DNA of 64,000 bases, from assembly GCA_015179125.1 (NCBI GenBank), contig WHVA01000036.1, positions 62,001 to 126,000 on the forward strand, read 5' to 3'. The position numbers and the translations under genes are program-made. Origin of the DNA: Gautieria morchelliformis. Taxonomy: Eukaryota > Basidiomycota > Agaricomycetes > Gomphales > Gomphaceae. This document shows, piece by piece, positions 1-12,200 of this stretch (the first letter of the stretch is position 1; each line of letters starts with the position of its first letter). The notes below the pieces were generated by a model, which was not told the origin of the DNA, made no database searches, and saw only the letters and a program-made list of their open reading frames with translations.

Positions 1-180
1 ATGTATGGCTGTGCAGGATGACAACTTGAAGATGTGACCGATATAAAAAGCGGGATACAATGCATTTTTTTGTCGATTGAACATGTCCATGTACATACCA
101 TGTATCCGGGACCTGTGGGTTCCTGGCATCTGGACCTGAGGTCTGGGCCATTCTATGAATCCAAAATCAAGCAAAACTTA
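1..180. other. Left edge, nothing recognised
   Basis: No coding signal, RNA gene or repeat end that I can support. The last two bases are the TA that flanks the inverted-repeat element to the right. Confidence 0.5.
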
Positions 181-791
181 AGATAGGGGACACGAGGACC
201 CAGCACCATTTATGTAAGCGAGCAGGCCAGTAGCAGCCGCATTCTGACATCCTCAATTCCACCCACCTACATTAAGTTCTGACTTATTTGAGTCCTGAGA
301 GTTTCTCTCAATATGTCTAGTTTGAATTTGTAGGAAAGGGTTTAGCTAAATAATGCAGGGTAGCTGAGTTATATACTCTTGAAGTGCAGACTAAGAAATT
401 TTTTCCAAATACTTTATTTTGTGTTTTGGAACCGTTTGTGACACATTTTGTAGTTTCCAACCGCAACATTTGGCGCATCACGTGACATGATTTTTCAGCT
501 TTCTCAGTGCTTGGAGCTCGGCATTCAGTGATGGATGACCATTCTGGGAGGTCATGTGCCATGTGACACAGCAAATTGGTCAAACATGGGCAGAGCCCCT
601 TGCCCAGTAACATATCAGCAAGTCAATCAAAAGTATAGTAACTAGATACAAAATTTGCACTTCTCTATATCGAAATTGAATTTTCTGGCACACTTTTTGA
701 AAAATTGAGATCCAAGTCTTTCAATTTGGCGCATCATGTGATCTAAGCGCTCGCTTATGTCAGGGTTGCTGGTTCCTGGTGTCCCCTATCT
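181..791. mobile_element. Non-autonomous TA-flanked inverted-repeat element (MITE-like)
   Basis: The left end begins AGATAGGGGACACGAGGACC and the right end, read inward on the other strand, begins AGATAGGGGACACCAGGAAC. The match continues imperfectly for about 43 bp to a shared TAAGCGAGC. Both ends are flanked by TA (179-180 and 792-793), as expected of a TA target duplication. No transposase is encoded in the 611 bp. TA duplication and size suggest a Tc1/mariner-type passenger; PIF/Harbinger (TWA duplication) is the alternative. The motif TTTGGCGCATCA occurs twice inside (near 469 and 727). Confidence 0.75.
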
Positions 792-793
792 TA

Positions 794-2562
794 CCCTATT
801 TGAGACAAGTGGCTCTAGTCATTTTGCCATTGTGAATGAATTTAGCGTGTTTGGGCCCTCCTCAGTGCTGAGCGTCTAAAGGTAGTCTGAGCGATTTCTG
901 GACTGCCTCGTAAATAGACGTTGCTATCCTCAACGATGATGTTCGGCTAGGTGACCTCGATCCCTAAAACTTTGCCATATCCCACAGTGAATCCCATCCT
1001 GGTAAAATTGCTGGGATTTCATACTTGTACACCCAAAAAAAATAGGAATGTGCATTGAAATGATGGTTGGCTAGGTTAGGGTTAGGTTAATGCTGGAGTT
1101 AGCCATGAATGGCTTTAGTCCACTGGGTGCTCTTACTATATAGAATGCACAACGAGGCTTAGCATGCCGACCTGAACAACCTGGCTTGGGGGACCCCCCG
1201 AGCGTCGCGAGGGAGGGGAGGGTCATGAAAAAATGGTCGGTCCTCTTCGTGCGCCAGACGAAACAAGTAAAAGAAAGGTTTACAAAAAATCCCATAAAAA
1301 GAAAAATATCCATATATAGGAGTTACAGGTCATTTTACACATTTATGCTCACCACCGTTGATGAGGGTGAGCAGATATCATATCCCAGAAACTAAAAACA
1401 AGGAATTGCGGCTCTATTCACTAACTTGAGATGGTGAAAAAATTTTATATTGATGAGAATCAACTATGACATGGTTACATTTTTGTAGGTCAGGATATTC
1501 ATGGGATAACACTTGGCACCTTCATGGGCAGTGCGGGAAGGCAGTTGAGTTACCTGTTTTACTCACTGCCTGCTTTGTAACTGGCAACATGTGCCCTGCT
1601 CGAAATTACTCCGCGGCCAGGGCAAGTGCTGAGGAGGATTCAACTACAAACTCGTTTGCCATGGACCCGCCTTTGAGCAATCTTGAATCATGCATCGCAT
1701 CCAGCCACTCAATGATGACTCGTTCTCTTTCTTGGAGTCCTTGCTAACAGCTTCATCCTGGTCCACTGTCTGGGGTCCAGGAGCTTTTTCCAGAAAGGCA
1801 CTGAAGGCATTTGGAGAAAGGAGCCTCGATCTGGTTTGCCATGTGATAATTCGCATGCGACTGGCAAAGATCAAGTGAGCGATTGGAAAGACACCGCATG
1901 TCTTCCATGATTCCATGGATGCCATTGAATATCGGTAAATGAATGAATATTATTCTGACTTGAAAGAGCTCAGCAAGTAAGTTTGAATCAGTACACTAAG
2001 AAAACTACTTATACCACGGACGGTTGTATTATAATAGGGGCAAATATCCACCATCAGTTTGACATGTGGCAGGGGATCTAATCAGGAAGATTACACTGAT
2101 TGAGACACCTGAGTGTCCCAACCCATTCTCTAGTTCTGTTGCGAGTGTGATGGTTTCGTGGTGTGGTTTCATATCAATCAGGGTTTCGCACAATAGAAAA
2201 AACACTCATGCAGTGGGAGGTTCTTCTCGCTCCCCTTCTGCTCCCTGGTGGTGTTTTGTTTTTGAAAGAAGTCAACCCTTCGAGTTTCCGCCTTCACCTC
2301 CTCAGAGGTCTGCATTCTGAGAGCCTGGGTGAGCCGAATCAGGTGCGCAGCACACCACCATGTTTATTTGGACTCATCTCAAAAATTAGATAGATGATGT
2401 ATTGATGGCCACTGGCAACCCACAAGAGGATCGCCAAAAAGCTCTGAAAGAGGTCATCCATTTTTTACGCTCTTGCTTCTTGCCAAGTCAGGACCTGAAT
2501 GAGGTGGGCAGTGCACCACTATGTTGTGCGAATGTTTGGACTCATCTCAAAAATGCAGGAAC
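794..2562. other. Gene-poor stretch with a diverged short direct repeat
   Basis: I find no gene here. About 75 bp near 2318-2390 and again near 2492-2556 are related: both carry an AGGTG..GCA..CACCA core followed by TTTGGACTCATCTCAAAAAT. They look like two decayed copies of one repeat just left of the copia element. Short open frames between 1466 and 1925 have no recognisable domain. A G-rich inverted stretch at 1190-1224 could fold but has no obvious role. Confidence 0.4.
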
Positions 2563-2783
2563 TGTTAGTAATTGGATGATGACACCGCCGAGGCAGAGCC
2601 AGCACACACTTAGCCGGAAGTTCGAGAACGCTCTTGACTCCGGGTTGCTGGTGCACTGGCATCGCATCGGCACAGTAGCTCGAAGATATTAGTAATATAA
2701 TGGGCATCATATTTTGTATATAAAGACAGACGATCTCAAATGGATCGTGATATAACAGTTTATTATAACTCCTTCGTTCCACA
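2563..2783 (+). repeat. 5' LTR of the copia element
   Basis: Starts TGTTAGTAAT and ends TTCCACA, giving a 221-bp repeat that matches 7335-7519. A TATA-like TTTTGTATATAAAG lies inside. The sequence after it (GGGTATGGACC) is in the primer-binding position. Confidence 0.85.
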
Positions 2784-2872
2784 GGGTATGGACCCCGGCC
2801 ATAATTAAACTACTACAGATCTAGCTTACTCCAACTACACTCTATACTCCACCAACTCAATACCGATTGACA

Positions 2873-4110
2873 ATGTCAAGTAGCAATAACACGTACAAGA
2901 TCGACCCCTTGAACAGGGATAATTACGCGGCATGCCGCCGGCGGCTTGAGTGGATACTCGACGATTTGGATCTGTGGGACGTGGCTATCGGCAGGGAGAC
3001 AGAACTGAGACCGGCAGACGCTGGGAATGTCACTGCGACTGAGCAGCAGCAAATCGACGATTGGAGAAGGAAGGACAAAAAAGCTAGAAAAGAGATTTGC
3101 CTCGGAGTCGCCGATGAACAACTAGTTTACATCAATCAGACAATGTCTGCATTTGCTGTATGGACGGACTAGTTTTCAAGCAATATTCGAGTCTAAGGGA
3201 GCCGTGGGGATCGTAAATCTCCGAAGAGATTTCTTCCGGAAGCTTGCCAAGGACGGCGTGAACAAGGAGGAGCACGTACGCAAGCTCCGCGGCATTCAAC
3301 AGGAACTGAATGTGTGGGGACATTACATCAGTGACACCGAGTTCTCGAACACGTTGCTGACGTCACTACCAGAGTCTTGGTCAGTGTTTATTACGGCAGT
3401 GAACGCCAGTGGAGCTGGAACAATGGCTGATATATTAATAGCTCGAGTCCTCGATGAGGATCGAGCATGGAAAGCTGGATCGGCACGGCAGACGGCGCTT
3501 AAGGCACAACAACGTCACAGGCCCAGGAAAGATGACTCAGGAGCAACAAAGGGAAAGTGCCGAAATTGCAGCAAGAAGGGTCATTACGTGAAGGACTGCT
3601 GGGCAAAAGGTGGCGGCAAGGAAGGCCAAGCACCGAGTGGTTCAAATCAGGAAACAAAGAGACAGTTAAACAAGCAGAAGAAAAGGACTTCGCGTTTGTA
3701 TCTAAGGAGGTAGCATACAGTGCTATATCTGCATCCGACTGGCTAGCTGATTCAGCGGCAACAACACACATAGCTCGAAGCCAAAATGATTTTGCTAGCT
3801 ATGCTGAGGAGCCGTCGGAAATTGAAGGAATTTCACCTGGAGCAGTACTACATACACAAGGCCGAGGCACTATATACATGGAATTCAAGGTCGGCGCCAA
3901 GATGAACACGATCGAACTACGTGACGTCAAGCATGCACCAGATGCGCCAAACGACCTTATCAGTGTAGGGCATTTAACTGATAAGGGCAACACGGCCACA
4001 TTCACAGGCACCGGCATCGAATTCAAATCACGCACCGGCGTTATTTTTGCACAGGGACAGAAGTGCTGGAGGCTATTCTGTATGGAGGCATGGGTCACGT
4101 GATCAATCGA
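2873..4110 (+). mobile_element. copia gag and protease region
   Basis: Gag opens at the ATG at 2873 (MSSSNNTYKIDPLNRDNY), runs to a zinc knuckle near 3560-3605, and is followed by an aspartic protease core with a DSA active-site motif near 3738-3760. It is part of the fossil copia element and is not expected to be functional. Confidence 0.85.
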
Positions 4111-4189
4111 GGCACGGGATTTTGCCGCAGCGGCAAAGGGACGGTCATGGGACAAATGGCATAGGATACTTGGGCACGTCAACATAAAT

Positions 4190-4945
4190 TCTATAAAAAT
4201 GTTGAAATCTAACGACCTAGTTACTGGACTCGAGATCGACGAGTCAAAGGAGCCAAGTCAGTGCAAAGCTTGCATACAAGGCAAACGGCATGTGGAGCCG
4301 TTCCCCAAAAGAGCCGAGGACACTGTTGAACAGGTCGGTGACCTAACAGTATCCGACGTGTGGGGGCCTTCCCAGACCGAGGGACCGTCGTGTGAAAAAT
4401 ATTTTTATTCTTTCACGGACATCAAATCTAGGTACACGGTCATTTATTTCGGGAGCACCAAAGATGAAGCGCTCAAACACTTCGAGATGTACAAAGCATT
4501 CCTCGAGACCCAAACAGGTTAGAAACTGAAGAAGTTTCGCTTGGACAATGGAGGGGAATATGTCAATAAAAATTTCAAAGAATTTTGTGCAAGACATGGC
4601 ATTATTATGGAGACCACAGCCCCATACTCCCCAGCCCAGAATGGAATTGCAGAACGACTCAACCGGACCTTACTCGAGCACGCACAGGCAATGATATTCG
4701 CCAAGAACCTGCCAACAATACTCTGGCCCGAGGCCGTGGCTTACGCGTGTTATATCAAAAATTGATCACCCACGCGAGTGCTTGGAAATGACGCAACACT
4801 GTTTCAGGAACTATTCGGCAAGAAGCCAAACATAGCACGTCTAGAGGAATTCGGGACAAACTGCTGGGTTATGGTGCCGGATCAACGTCGAGCTAAACTT
4901 GATCCAAAGGCAGAAGAACACATATTCGTTGGAGTAGCTGAACAT
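4190..4945 (+). mobile_element. copia integrase region
   Basis: Contains the end of the zinc-binding part (CKACIQGKRH near 4265) and the DDE core (LDNGGEYVNKNFKEF, then TTAPYSPAQNGIAERLNRT). It is cut at about 4945 by an unrelated insert. Confidence 0.85.
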
Positions 4946-5414
4946 GTTAGCAACTAGGGGCTATGGCAGGGAAGGTTCGGTAGAGTTCTTAGAAAGCTAG
5001 AATCAAATGTACTCTCTCAGTGAATTTATTGTCACTGATGTATTAATACAATACCTAGAATCAAATGTACTACATGATTTTCAGTCAACATGTTATGAAA
5101 ATACAAGGAATACTACTCGCCTCTCTCAGTGAATTTATTGTCACTGGGAGAGGTGTATTATTCTGTCTCAGAATGCATATACGTGCACCCGGCCCTTTAG
5201 CGCCCAAGGGCTCGCGAGTCGAAGTCATTTCAAACTCCGCTGGGTGCAGCCGCCTGCGAAAATAGAAATAACAGAATAAAATGGAGAGGTAAAGAGTGAC
5301 TGGAAAATTTCGAAAATAAGCAGAGAAGTGGATGCATGGTACAAGAACAATGTGAGAAACAATTGGAAAAACCACACAATAAATTGAACATATTATGCTT
5401 GATTTTGGTGCAGG
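4946..5414. mobile_element. Unclassified insert inside the copia element
   Basis: Copia coding similarity stops near 4945 (FVGVAEH) and resumes near 5415 (KAWRYYNKASKHIQ). The roughly 470 bp between carry a 24-bp direct repeat (5014-5037 and 5123-5146, beginning CTCTCAGTGAATTTATTG) and a 15-bp one (AGAATCAAATGTACT, near 4999 and 5058). A self-complementary part near 5189-5248 has GCACCC..GGGTGC ends and, on the minus strand, a TTCGACTCG that recalls a tRNA B box. A SINE-like element is possible but not shown. Confidence 0.5.
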
Positions 5415-5849
5415 AGCATAAATGCACCCAACAGAATATGCAAAAGCCTGGAGGTATTATAATAAAGCCTCAAAGCACATTCAAATCTCAAGAAATATTA
5501 CATTCGATGAAAATGACAATAAACTGTACCCTATCCTGGATAACGACGATGACGACACTACTACGGCACCGCTCGAGGGGGAGCACTCACCGCGCGAGCA
5601 TGTGCCGGACCCGATCCCATGTACCCCACAGACGTCATCACCCCAGATGACACCCGTTCCTGATCCACCTGAACAAGCGCCAGCTCCACAGATCTGATGG
5701 AGCGCATGTATCACTCAAAGACTGGATTACCGGAAGCTGAATGATTCAGGACGCACTGAGCAGGTTTACATAACGAGAGAAATCGTTACTGAACCTGAGA
5801 ATTACAGAGCGGCGGTATCACGTGATGATGCGCCGATCTGGGAGAAAGC

Positions 5850-7334
5850 GATGGAAATTGAAATGGATCAACATAAGACGCTAGGAACATGGGAATTAAC
5901 AGAACTACCACCCAGACGAGTAGCTATCGGTTGCCGATGGGTATACACTGTCAAAACGCAACCGGATGGACAATTCGATAAAGCTAAAGCAAGGGTTGTG
6001 GCTCAAGGATTCACACAGAGGCCAGGGATGGATTATTATGAAATAACTTCACCTGTGGTCAAGTTCGATTCACTGCGTGTTCTATTAGCCATCGCAAACA
6101 CACTTGATTGGGAAATCGAAATGATGGATGTCAAAGGCGCCTATCTCAATTCAACCATAGATGAGGAGATCTACATGTGTCAGCCCGACGGTTTTGATGA
6201 TGGATCTTGACGCGTTCTAAGAATATACAGAGCGCTCTATGGACTCAAGCAATCGGGACGAGCTTGGCAGCGCCTACTACTCGATCTCGGCTTCCACCAA
6301 AGTACAGCCGATGAATGCGTCTACATCAGGCAAGATAAGGACTCAATCAAAGTCATATCAGTATATGTGGACGACTTCGGACTATTTGCTGATTCCAAGG
6401 GAGGGATGGTTAAGCTCAAGGGGGAGCTTCATGGAAAATTCCCTTTAACAGATTTAGGAGAAATGAAGAAAATCTTGGGAATTAGAGTTGATAGGAATAG
6501 GGATGAGGGAACACTGACTATGTCTCAAGGACATTACATCGACATCATACTCAATCGATTCAACATGGCTACGGCACATTCCGTATCTACACCTCTACAC
6601 AAAATGATCAAGCTCACAATGCCTGTGGACTCAACGGGTCCAACTACCGAAGTACCCTATGCTAAAGCAATCAGATCATTAATGTATGCAGCACTCAGCA
6701 CGCGACCTGATTTGGCTTTTACTGTACAACATCTCAGCCAATTCACTACTACTTACAGAGCCGAGCACTGGACGGCGATCAAGCATGCGCTCAGGTACCT
6801 CAAGGGATCACGTGATGACGGCATAACCTTCCAACGAGACGCTGGTCTCAACCTTGAAATATTCGTTGATTCGGACTATGCCAATAGAAACGACGCACTG
6901 TCTATTAGTGGCTATGTAGCTATACTAGGAGGGGGAGCCATCGCATGGAGCTCGAAGAAGCAGCGAACGATCGTGTTATCTACTACAGAGGCCGAATACA
7001 TGGCACTTACTGAGGGCGCCAAGCAATTGATCTGGCTGAGGCGCTTCATCGAGGAACTAGGAATAGATCAAGCCCAGCCCACGTCACTTCAATCAGACAA
7101 TCTAGGCACCATTACACTATCGCATGACACAACGTATCATGCACGTACCAAACATATCAATGTCGCATATCATTTCATCCGTGAGAAAGTGGCCTCTCAC
7201 GAGGCATCACTTACGTACGTACCAACGAAGGAGAACGTAGCGGACATATTTACGAAGGGACTGGACTTACACCAGCATAGGTATTTATTAGGGAAATTAG
7301 GATTTTGCCGAAGGGACTTCTCACTGAGGGGGAG
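5850..7334 (+). mobile_element. copia reverse transcriptase and RNase H region
   Basis: Reverse transcriptase starts near 5850 (ALGTWELTELPP-like, then GCRWVYTVK and ARVVAQGF), includes the VYVDDFGLFA active site near 6361-6390, and runs into RNase H (SKKQRTIVLSTTEAEYMALT near 6955-7015). A polypurine tract (GAGGGGGAG) directly precedes the 3' LTR. Confidence 0.9.
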
Positions 7335-7519
7335 TGTTAGTAATCGGGATGATGACACCGCCGAGGCAGAGCCGGCACGCACTTAGCCGGAAGTTCGAGA
7401 ACACTCTCGACTCCGGGTTGCTGGTGCACCGGCATCGCATCGGCACAGCAGCTCAAAGATATTAGTAATATAATGGACATCATATTTTGTATATAAAGAC
7501 AGACGATCTCACATGGATC
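7335..7519 (+). repeat. Truncated 3' LTR of the copia element
   Basis: Matches the first 185 bp of the 5' LTR and then stops at GGATC, exactly where the gypsy LTR starts. The missing last 36 or so bases of the copia LTR are not found on the far side of the gypsy element. Confidence 0.88.
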
Positions 7520-8057
7520 TGTTACGATACGATCCGTCGTAAGGTTGACCGAGGTCGGGGACGAAACCCGAGTCAAGGTCCGAGGTTACAGGGCGAGGTT
7601 TGGATGGGGAAGTCGGAGAGGGACTTGGCTTCAGCTTATGTGCTGCGCCGACCCTACGCACGAGTCCCAACTTCGGAGGTAAACGAATAAGAGGCGAGGT
7701 TCTAGCTTAAGAGGCGAGGCGTAGAAACTAGCTAGGGATCGAAGGGACACGATAGTTGATTTTCAGACTGAGGAGTAGGAATGCATACAAGGGGGTTATA
7801 TACGGACGAGGTGCAAGTCAGGGGCGAACAGATTAGTGGAGGTCAGGGCGAGGTAATATACGAATGATGCGTGATGGAGCGGAATCAGTAACTAAGGGGG
7901 ATACGGGCATGGGATCAAGGTCGGATATGAGTTCAAGCTCGGGCTCGGGCTCGGGCGCGGATAAGTATCATATGTACTCGGGCACGGATATCACAAGGCT
8001 TGGGGCTCGGAAGAAGGTTCTACCGGTAAGTAGCCGGCCAAAGGCCGGGTCCTTACA
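7520..8057 (-). repeat. 3' LTR of the chromovirus
   Basis: 538 bp with TG..CA ends (TGTTACGATACGATCC on the plus strand, CCTTACA at the other end). Matches 14278-14840 except for one base and a 25-bp segment. Very rich in CGAG and GAGGT words. Confidence 0.93.
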
Positions 8058-8230
8058 GTATTCCCCCCTTATGGCCGAGACCCTCGAGGCCGTAATGTGA
8101 ACAAGGTTCGCCTATCCTTGAATCTAGATCTCGGTTCGATGTTAAGTAGCCGGAAAGGCGAAGCTTAAATCGTAGCCGAGGTTGGATAAAAGGGTGGGTA
8201 GGAAGGCAGCGAACCCCATTGCCAACTAAT

Positions 8231-9161
8231 ATGGTGCGCCCTCAAGCCCTCTTCAGCTCAGCCGTCGACGAGAACAGCGTGAACAACGCGTTCGACCAGA
8301 CTTTGTTGTCTGAGGAGAACGGAGCCTCGGGCGAGGTTACGCCCGAGGATCGACCCGAGGTTGGCACATTGCCAATTGATGAGACGGGGGCCATCGACAT
8401 GCGGCAGCCGTGGCAGGAAGGACCGAGTGGAAAGAAGGTGAGTACCGTAGTTGTCTAATCATGGGCGCTGCTGATTTGTCTAGTATAAACGCATGTTATT
8501 CTCCTACCACCCGACCGACTTGTCCCTATACGGGTACAAGCTCGCCGACGGGGGACCTCGCGAGTGGCAGCTCGCGACCAAGGCCGAGGATGGACCGAGG
8601 CCGAGGAAAGAGGCCAAGGTTCAGGACGAAGTTGCAGAGGACGACGACTCGAGTGATTGGGTCGAGAGGAACCTCGAGATGAGGGTAGAGCGGGTGGAAG
8701 CGAGGTTGAGCGAGGAGAAGGGTAAGGAGACTGGGGAAGTGAGGCAGCGTGAGGAGACAGAGGTCGGGGAAGCGAGGCAGACTGAGGGGGAGGAAACCGA
8801 GGTTGGAGGTCGGAGGGCGAAAAAGGACAAGAAGACGAAAAGATCGGAGCGAAGTGCGGAGATGAGGGAGTTGATAGCGGCGGTGAGGGATGTGGGACAG
8901 AAGGTTGGCGAGGTTGGGGAGAGGGTGTGCGAGTTGCTAGGGGAGTTTAGGGCTGCGAATGACAGGATGAACAGGGCGGATGTGGAGTTCATGAGGATAA
9001 GGAGGAGGCGGAATTATTTGAAGCGGATGCAGGGGGCGAGGGACTTGGCAGATCATGGGGGACATGGGGGTCTGGTGGAGCGAAGTAGTAGTAGTAATGA
9101 GGAGGAGTCAGGTGAGGGTAGCGAGGGGAGCGAGGGAGAGGATATGAGGATGGTGGAGTGA
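8231..9161 (+). CDS. Antisense coiled-coil ORF inside the chromovirus
   Basis: On the strand opposite gag-pol, between the 3' LTR and the end of pol, an open frame at 8493-9161 codes for a charged protein. It is rich in Glu, Arg and Lys with coiled-coil-like heptads (MRELIAAVRDVGQKVGEVG) and an acidic Ser/Glu tail. A shorter open frame starts at the ATG at 8231 and ends near a splice-donor-like GTGAGT, so an intron between the two is plausible. I do not recognise a family. Extra ORFs near the 3' LTR occur in some fungal gypsy elements, so it may belong to the element rather than the host. Function unknown. Confidence 0.45.
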
Positions 9162-9225
9162 ACTAGTAAATGGAATAATAGGCTTTTCTTGGTTTTTTAT
9201 CGATTTTTTGTTGTTCGATTGCGAG

Positions 9226-9228
<3 letters not shown>

Positions 9229-9256
<28 letters not shown>
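9229..9256. repeat. Poly-T tract
   Basis: An uninterrupted run of about 28 T between the antisense ORF (plus) and the 3' end of pol (minus). It reads as poly-A on the element's coding strand. Confidence 0.9.
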
Positions 9257-9258
<2 letters not shown>

Positions 9259-9297
9259 CTAACTACTGGGGTCATGGGGGTTAACAAAGGAAAATGA

Positions 9298-12200
9298 TCA
9301 TAGAGCAGTCAAAGGGCCGGGCTTGCCCGGGTAAGAGTCATGGAAATCCGTGACCAGCTCCGAGGCATGATCAAGCTCGGAAGCGAGGATCCACGAGGTT
9401 TCTTCGTCGGTACCTTCGTAACCAGTCCACCTAACAAGGTAGAGTAATTTGCAGCTCTTGCGTCTATTATCGATCTTCGAGTCGAGGATTTCGGAAACCT
9501 CGAACTCGGGTTCGCCGTCGATAACGACTGGGGGCGGAGGCGGCTGAACTCGGTTTGGTATGGTGTTGGGCGAGGCTGGTTCGAGCATAGATACGTGGAA
9601 GACCGGATGGACTGAATGCATGTGTTCTGGAAGTCGAAGGGTGAAGGAGTGAGTACCCGCTCGGGAAATGATTTCAAAAGGACCCAAGAACTTCTCGGCG
9701 AGCTTCTTGGTAGGCCGAGTTGTTCGAAAGTACTGTGCCTTCACAAAGGCGAGGGATCCTACTTGGAAATCAGGAGCGGGCTTGCGACGAACATCGGCCG
9801 AGGCTTGGTAAGTTTTCTGAGCCTCGAGGATGGCGTGGCGAAGTTCTTGGTGAAGCTCGTCCAGGTCAACCACGAAGTCTCGGGCTCGTGCCGAGGCGAG
9901 GTCGCGCTCGGGGTGAACTGCGAGGTTCGGATGGTAGCCTTTATTGGCAAAGAATGGGGAGACGCCGGTGGTTGCGCTAGGCGCGTTGTTGTAGGCGAAC
10001 TCGGCTAGGGGAAGGAGCGAAGCCCAATTGGACTGCTGATAGTTGCAATAGATCCTGAGGTACTGTTCCAAAGTTTGGTTAGCACGCTCGGTCTGACCGT
10101 CACCCTCGGGATGATATCCCGAGGTGAAATGCAACCGCATGTCCAAAGCTTTCCCTAGGGAACGCCAGAAGTGCGAAACAAACTCGGAACCCCTGTCCGA
10201 GGTGACGTGCGAGGGGACTCCATGCTTGAAAAGACATGAAGAACGAAGAGGTGAGCGAGCTCTTGCGAGGTTATCTTGTCTGTGGTTGGAATGAAGATAA
10301 CCTGCTTAGTGAAGCGGTCAACAATCACTAGGATGGAGGTGAACTCGGATGAAGGGGGGAGTTGCTCAATGAAATCCATAGAGATGGAATTCCAAGGTTT
10401 CTCGGGAACAGGAAGTTGCTTGAGGAGACCATAGGGTTTGTGACGTTGTGGCTTGCTTCGCATACAAGTGGTACACGTCTTGCAATAATCCTTGACAAAG
10501 GATCTAATCCCCGGCCAAGTATAGTCTCGTCGGATCAGCTCCAAGGTCTTGTTGACCCCGAAGTGTCCCGAGAGGATGTGATCGTGCTTGTATTGCAGGA
10601 TGCGAAGTCGAAGGTCTCGGGCCCCTGGAACATAGGTTCGGTTGTCAGCTTGAGGAAACCCTCGGGGTCTGTGGTCCACCTCGGGTCATTAACCAAGCCG
10701 AGGTGCGACTTGGCTATGGGGTCCGAGGGGAGGTTCGCTAGTATGTCAGCTCGGATCTGCTCGGTATCAAGCAGTGAAGCGGCTCGGAGCACGATGGGAG
10801 CGAGGTTAGTAGCTCTAAGGGACGATGCCAGCTGGTGCTGAGTAAACACTGGCCGTAGGTTCTGCAGGTTTATGGTGGCATAGTCGCTATTCCCCTCTTT
10901 AAGGTAGACGTCCCATCGTCTAGTGAGAGAGTCAGGCTTCGTTCCGAGGCGACCTGGTCGGAAGCGTATGGCGAGGTTGAACTGGGAAAGGTATTCCGAC
11001 CACCGAGCTTGTCGACGGGTCAAGAGCTTCGTAGTTGAAAAGTATTCGAGGTTCTTGTGATCGGTGATAACGTCAACTGGTTCGCCTGAGCCCTCAGGTA
11101 GTGTCGCCAGCGTTGAAAGGCTTCAAAAATGGCGAGGAGCTCCTTGTCGTGAACATCGTAGTTGAGCTCGGTAGAGGTGAATGTGCGGGAGTGGAAAGCG
11201 ACGGGATGAAGTTCGCCTTCCGAGGTTCGTAGTGATAAGATTGCCGCTAAGGCATAATCTGATGCATCAGTCTCTACGATCAGTGGAAGGTCAGGAATCC
11301 AGTGAGTAAGGATAGGGGCGGTAGTGAACGCCCTCTTCAACAGGTTGAAAGCCCGTCGACAATCCTCGGAAAAATTCCAAGGGGTACCCTTGCGGGTAAG
11401 TCGGGTGAGAGGAATGGTGATGTCGGAGTAGTTGTGAATGAAACGTCGGTAGAAGTTGGCGAAGCCGAGGAAGGATTGGATGTCGCGAACTTTGCGAGGT
11501 TCAGGCCAGTCTTGAATGACCTTTACTTTGTCATCTGCCATAGTGAGGCCCTCGGGAGAGAGTATGTAGCCGAGGAATTCAACCGAGTCGCGATGGAACT
11601 CGCATTTGTCTTCTTTGGCGAAGAGGTTGTTGAGTCGTAGTCGTCGCAAGACTTCCTTGACATGTTCAACATGTTTGGAGGGGTCACTGGAGTAGATTAG
11701 AATGTCATCCAAGTATACCACCACACAAACGTCCAAAAGGTCGGCGAACACCTCGTTCATGAATCTCTGGAAGGCAGCAGGGCCATTAGTGAGACCAAAT
11801 GGCATGACCAACCATTCGAAAGACCCATAGCGAGTCCTGAAGGCGGTCTTCCATTCGTCACCCTCGGCCACCCGTACGAGGTGGTAAGCGTGACGAAGGT
11901 CAATTTTCGTATAGATGCGAGCATTCTTTGGAGCATCAAGTAAGTCAGCAATCAATGGCAATGGATACCGATCTTTTTTGAGATTTTGTTCAAACCTCGG
12001 AAGTCGACACACAACCGAAGTGAGCCATCTTTTTTGCGAACGAACAATACCGGTGCACCATGAGGCGAGCGTGAAGGTCGGATGAAACCGATGTTTAAAT
12101 GCTCGTCGATGAACTCGCGAAGTGCTTTGAGTTCGGAAGCTGAGAGAGAGTAGATGGGACCGATAGGTGGCGAGGTCCCTTCTTCGAGGTTGATTTTGAT

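Larger units (their letters stand above)
2563..7519 (+). mobile_element. Ty1/copia LTR retrotransposon, decayed
   Basis: Fossil element read on the plus strand, in the Pseudoviridae order gag, protease, integrase, reverse transcriptase, RNase H. Recognisable parts are a CX2CX4HX4C zinc knuckle (CRNCSKKGHYVKDC), a protease core (WLADSAATTH), an integrase core (LDNGGEY, SPAQNG), a reverse transcriptase with VYVDD, and RNase H with STTEAEY. The element is broken, with something like eight to ten breaks, and carries a foreign insert. Its two LTRs differ at about ten of 185 comparable positions, mostly transitions, so it is moderately old. The 3' LTR is cut short where the gypsy element begins. 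Confidence 0.93.

Noticed and set aside
317-613. Open frame of 98 codons inside the TA-flanked element
   Set aside because: No domain or transposase motif, and the element looks non-autonomous; chance frame.
1072-1090. Telomere-like GGTTAGGGTTAGG
   Set aside because: Less than two full TTAGGG units, surrounded by ordinary sequence; far too short for a telomeric tract.
5189-5248. A tRNA gene in the copia insert
   Set aside because: Only a weak B-box-like word and GCACCC/GGGTGC ends; no cloverleaf, anticodon arm or A box.
9759-10008. Extra proteins overlapping the integrase
   Set aside because: Both-strand overlapping frames within coding sequence of the fossil element; no separate evidence.
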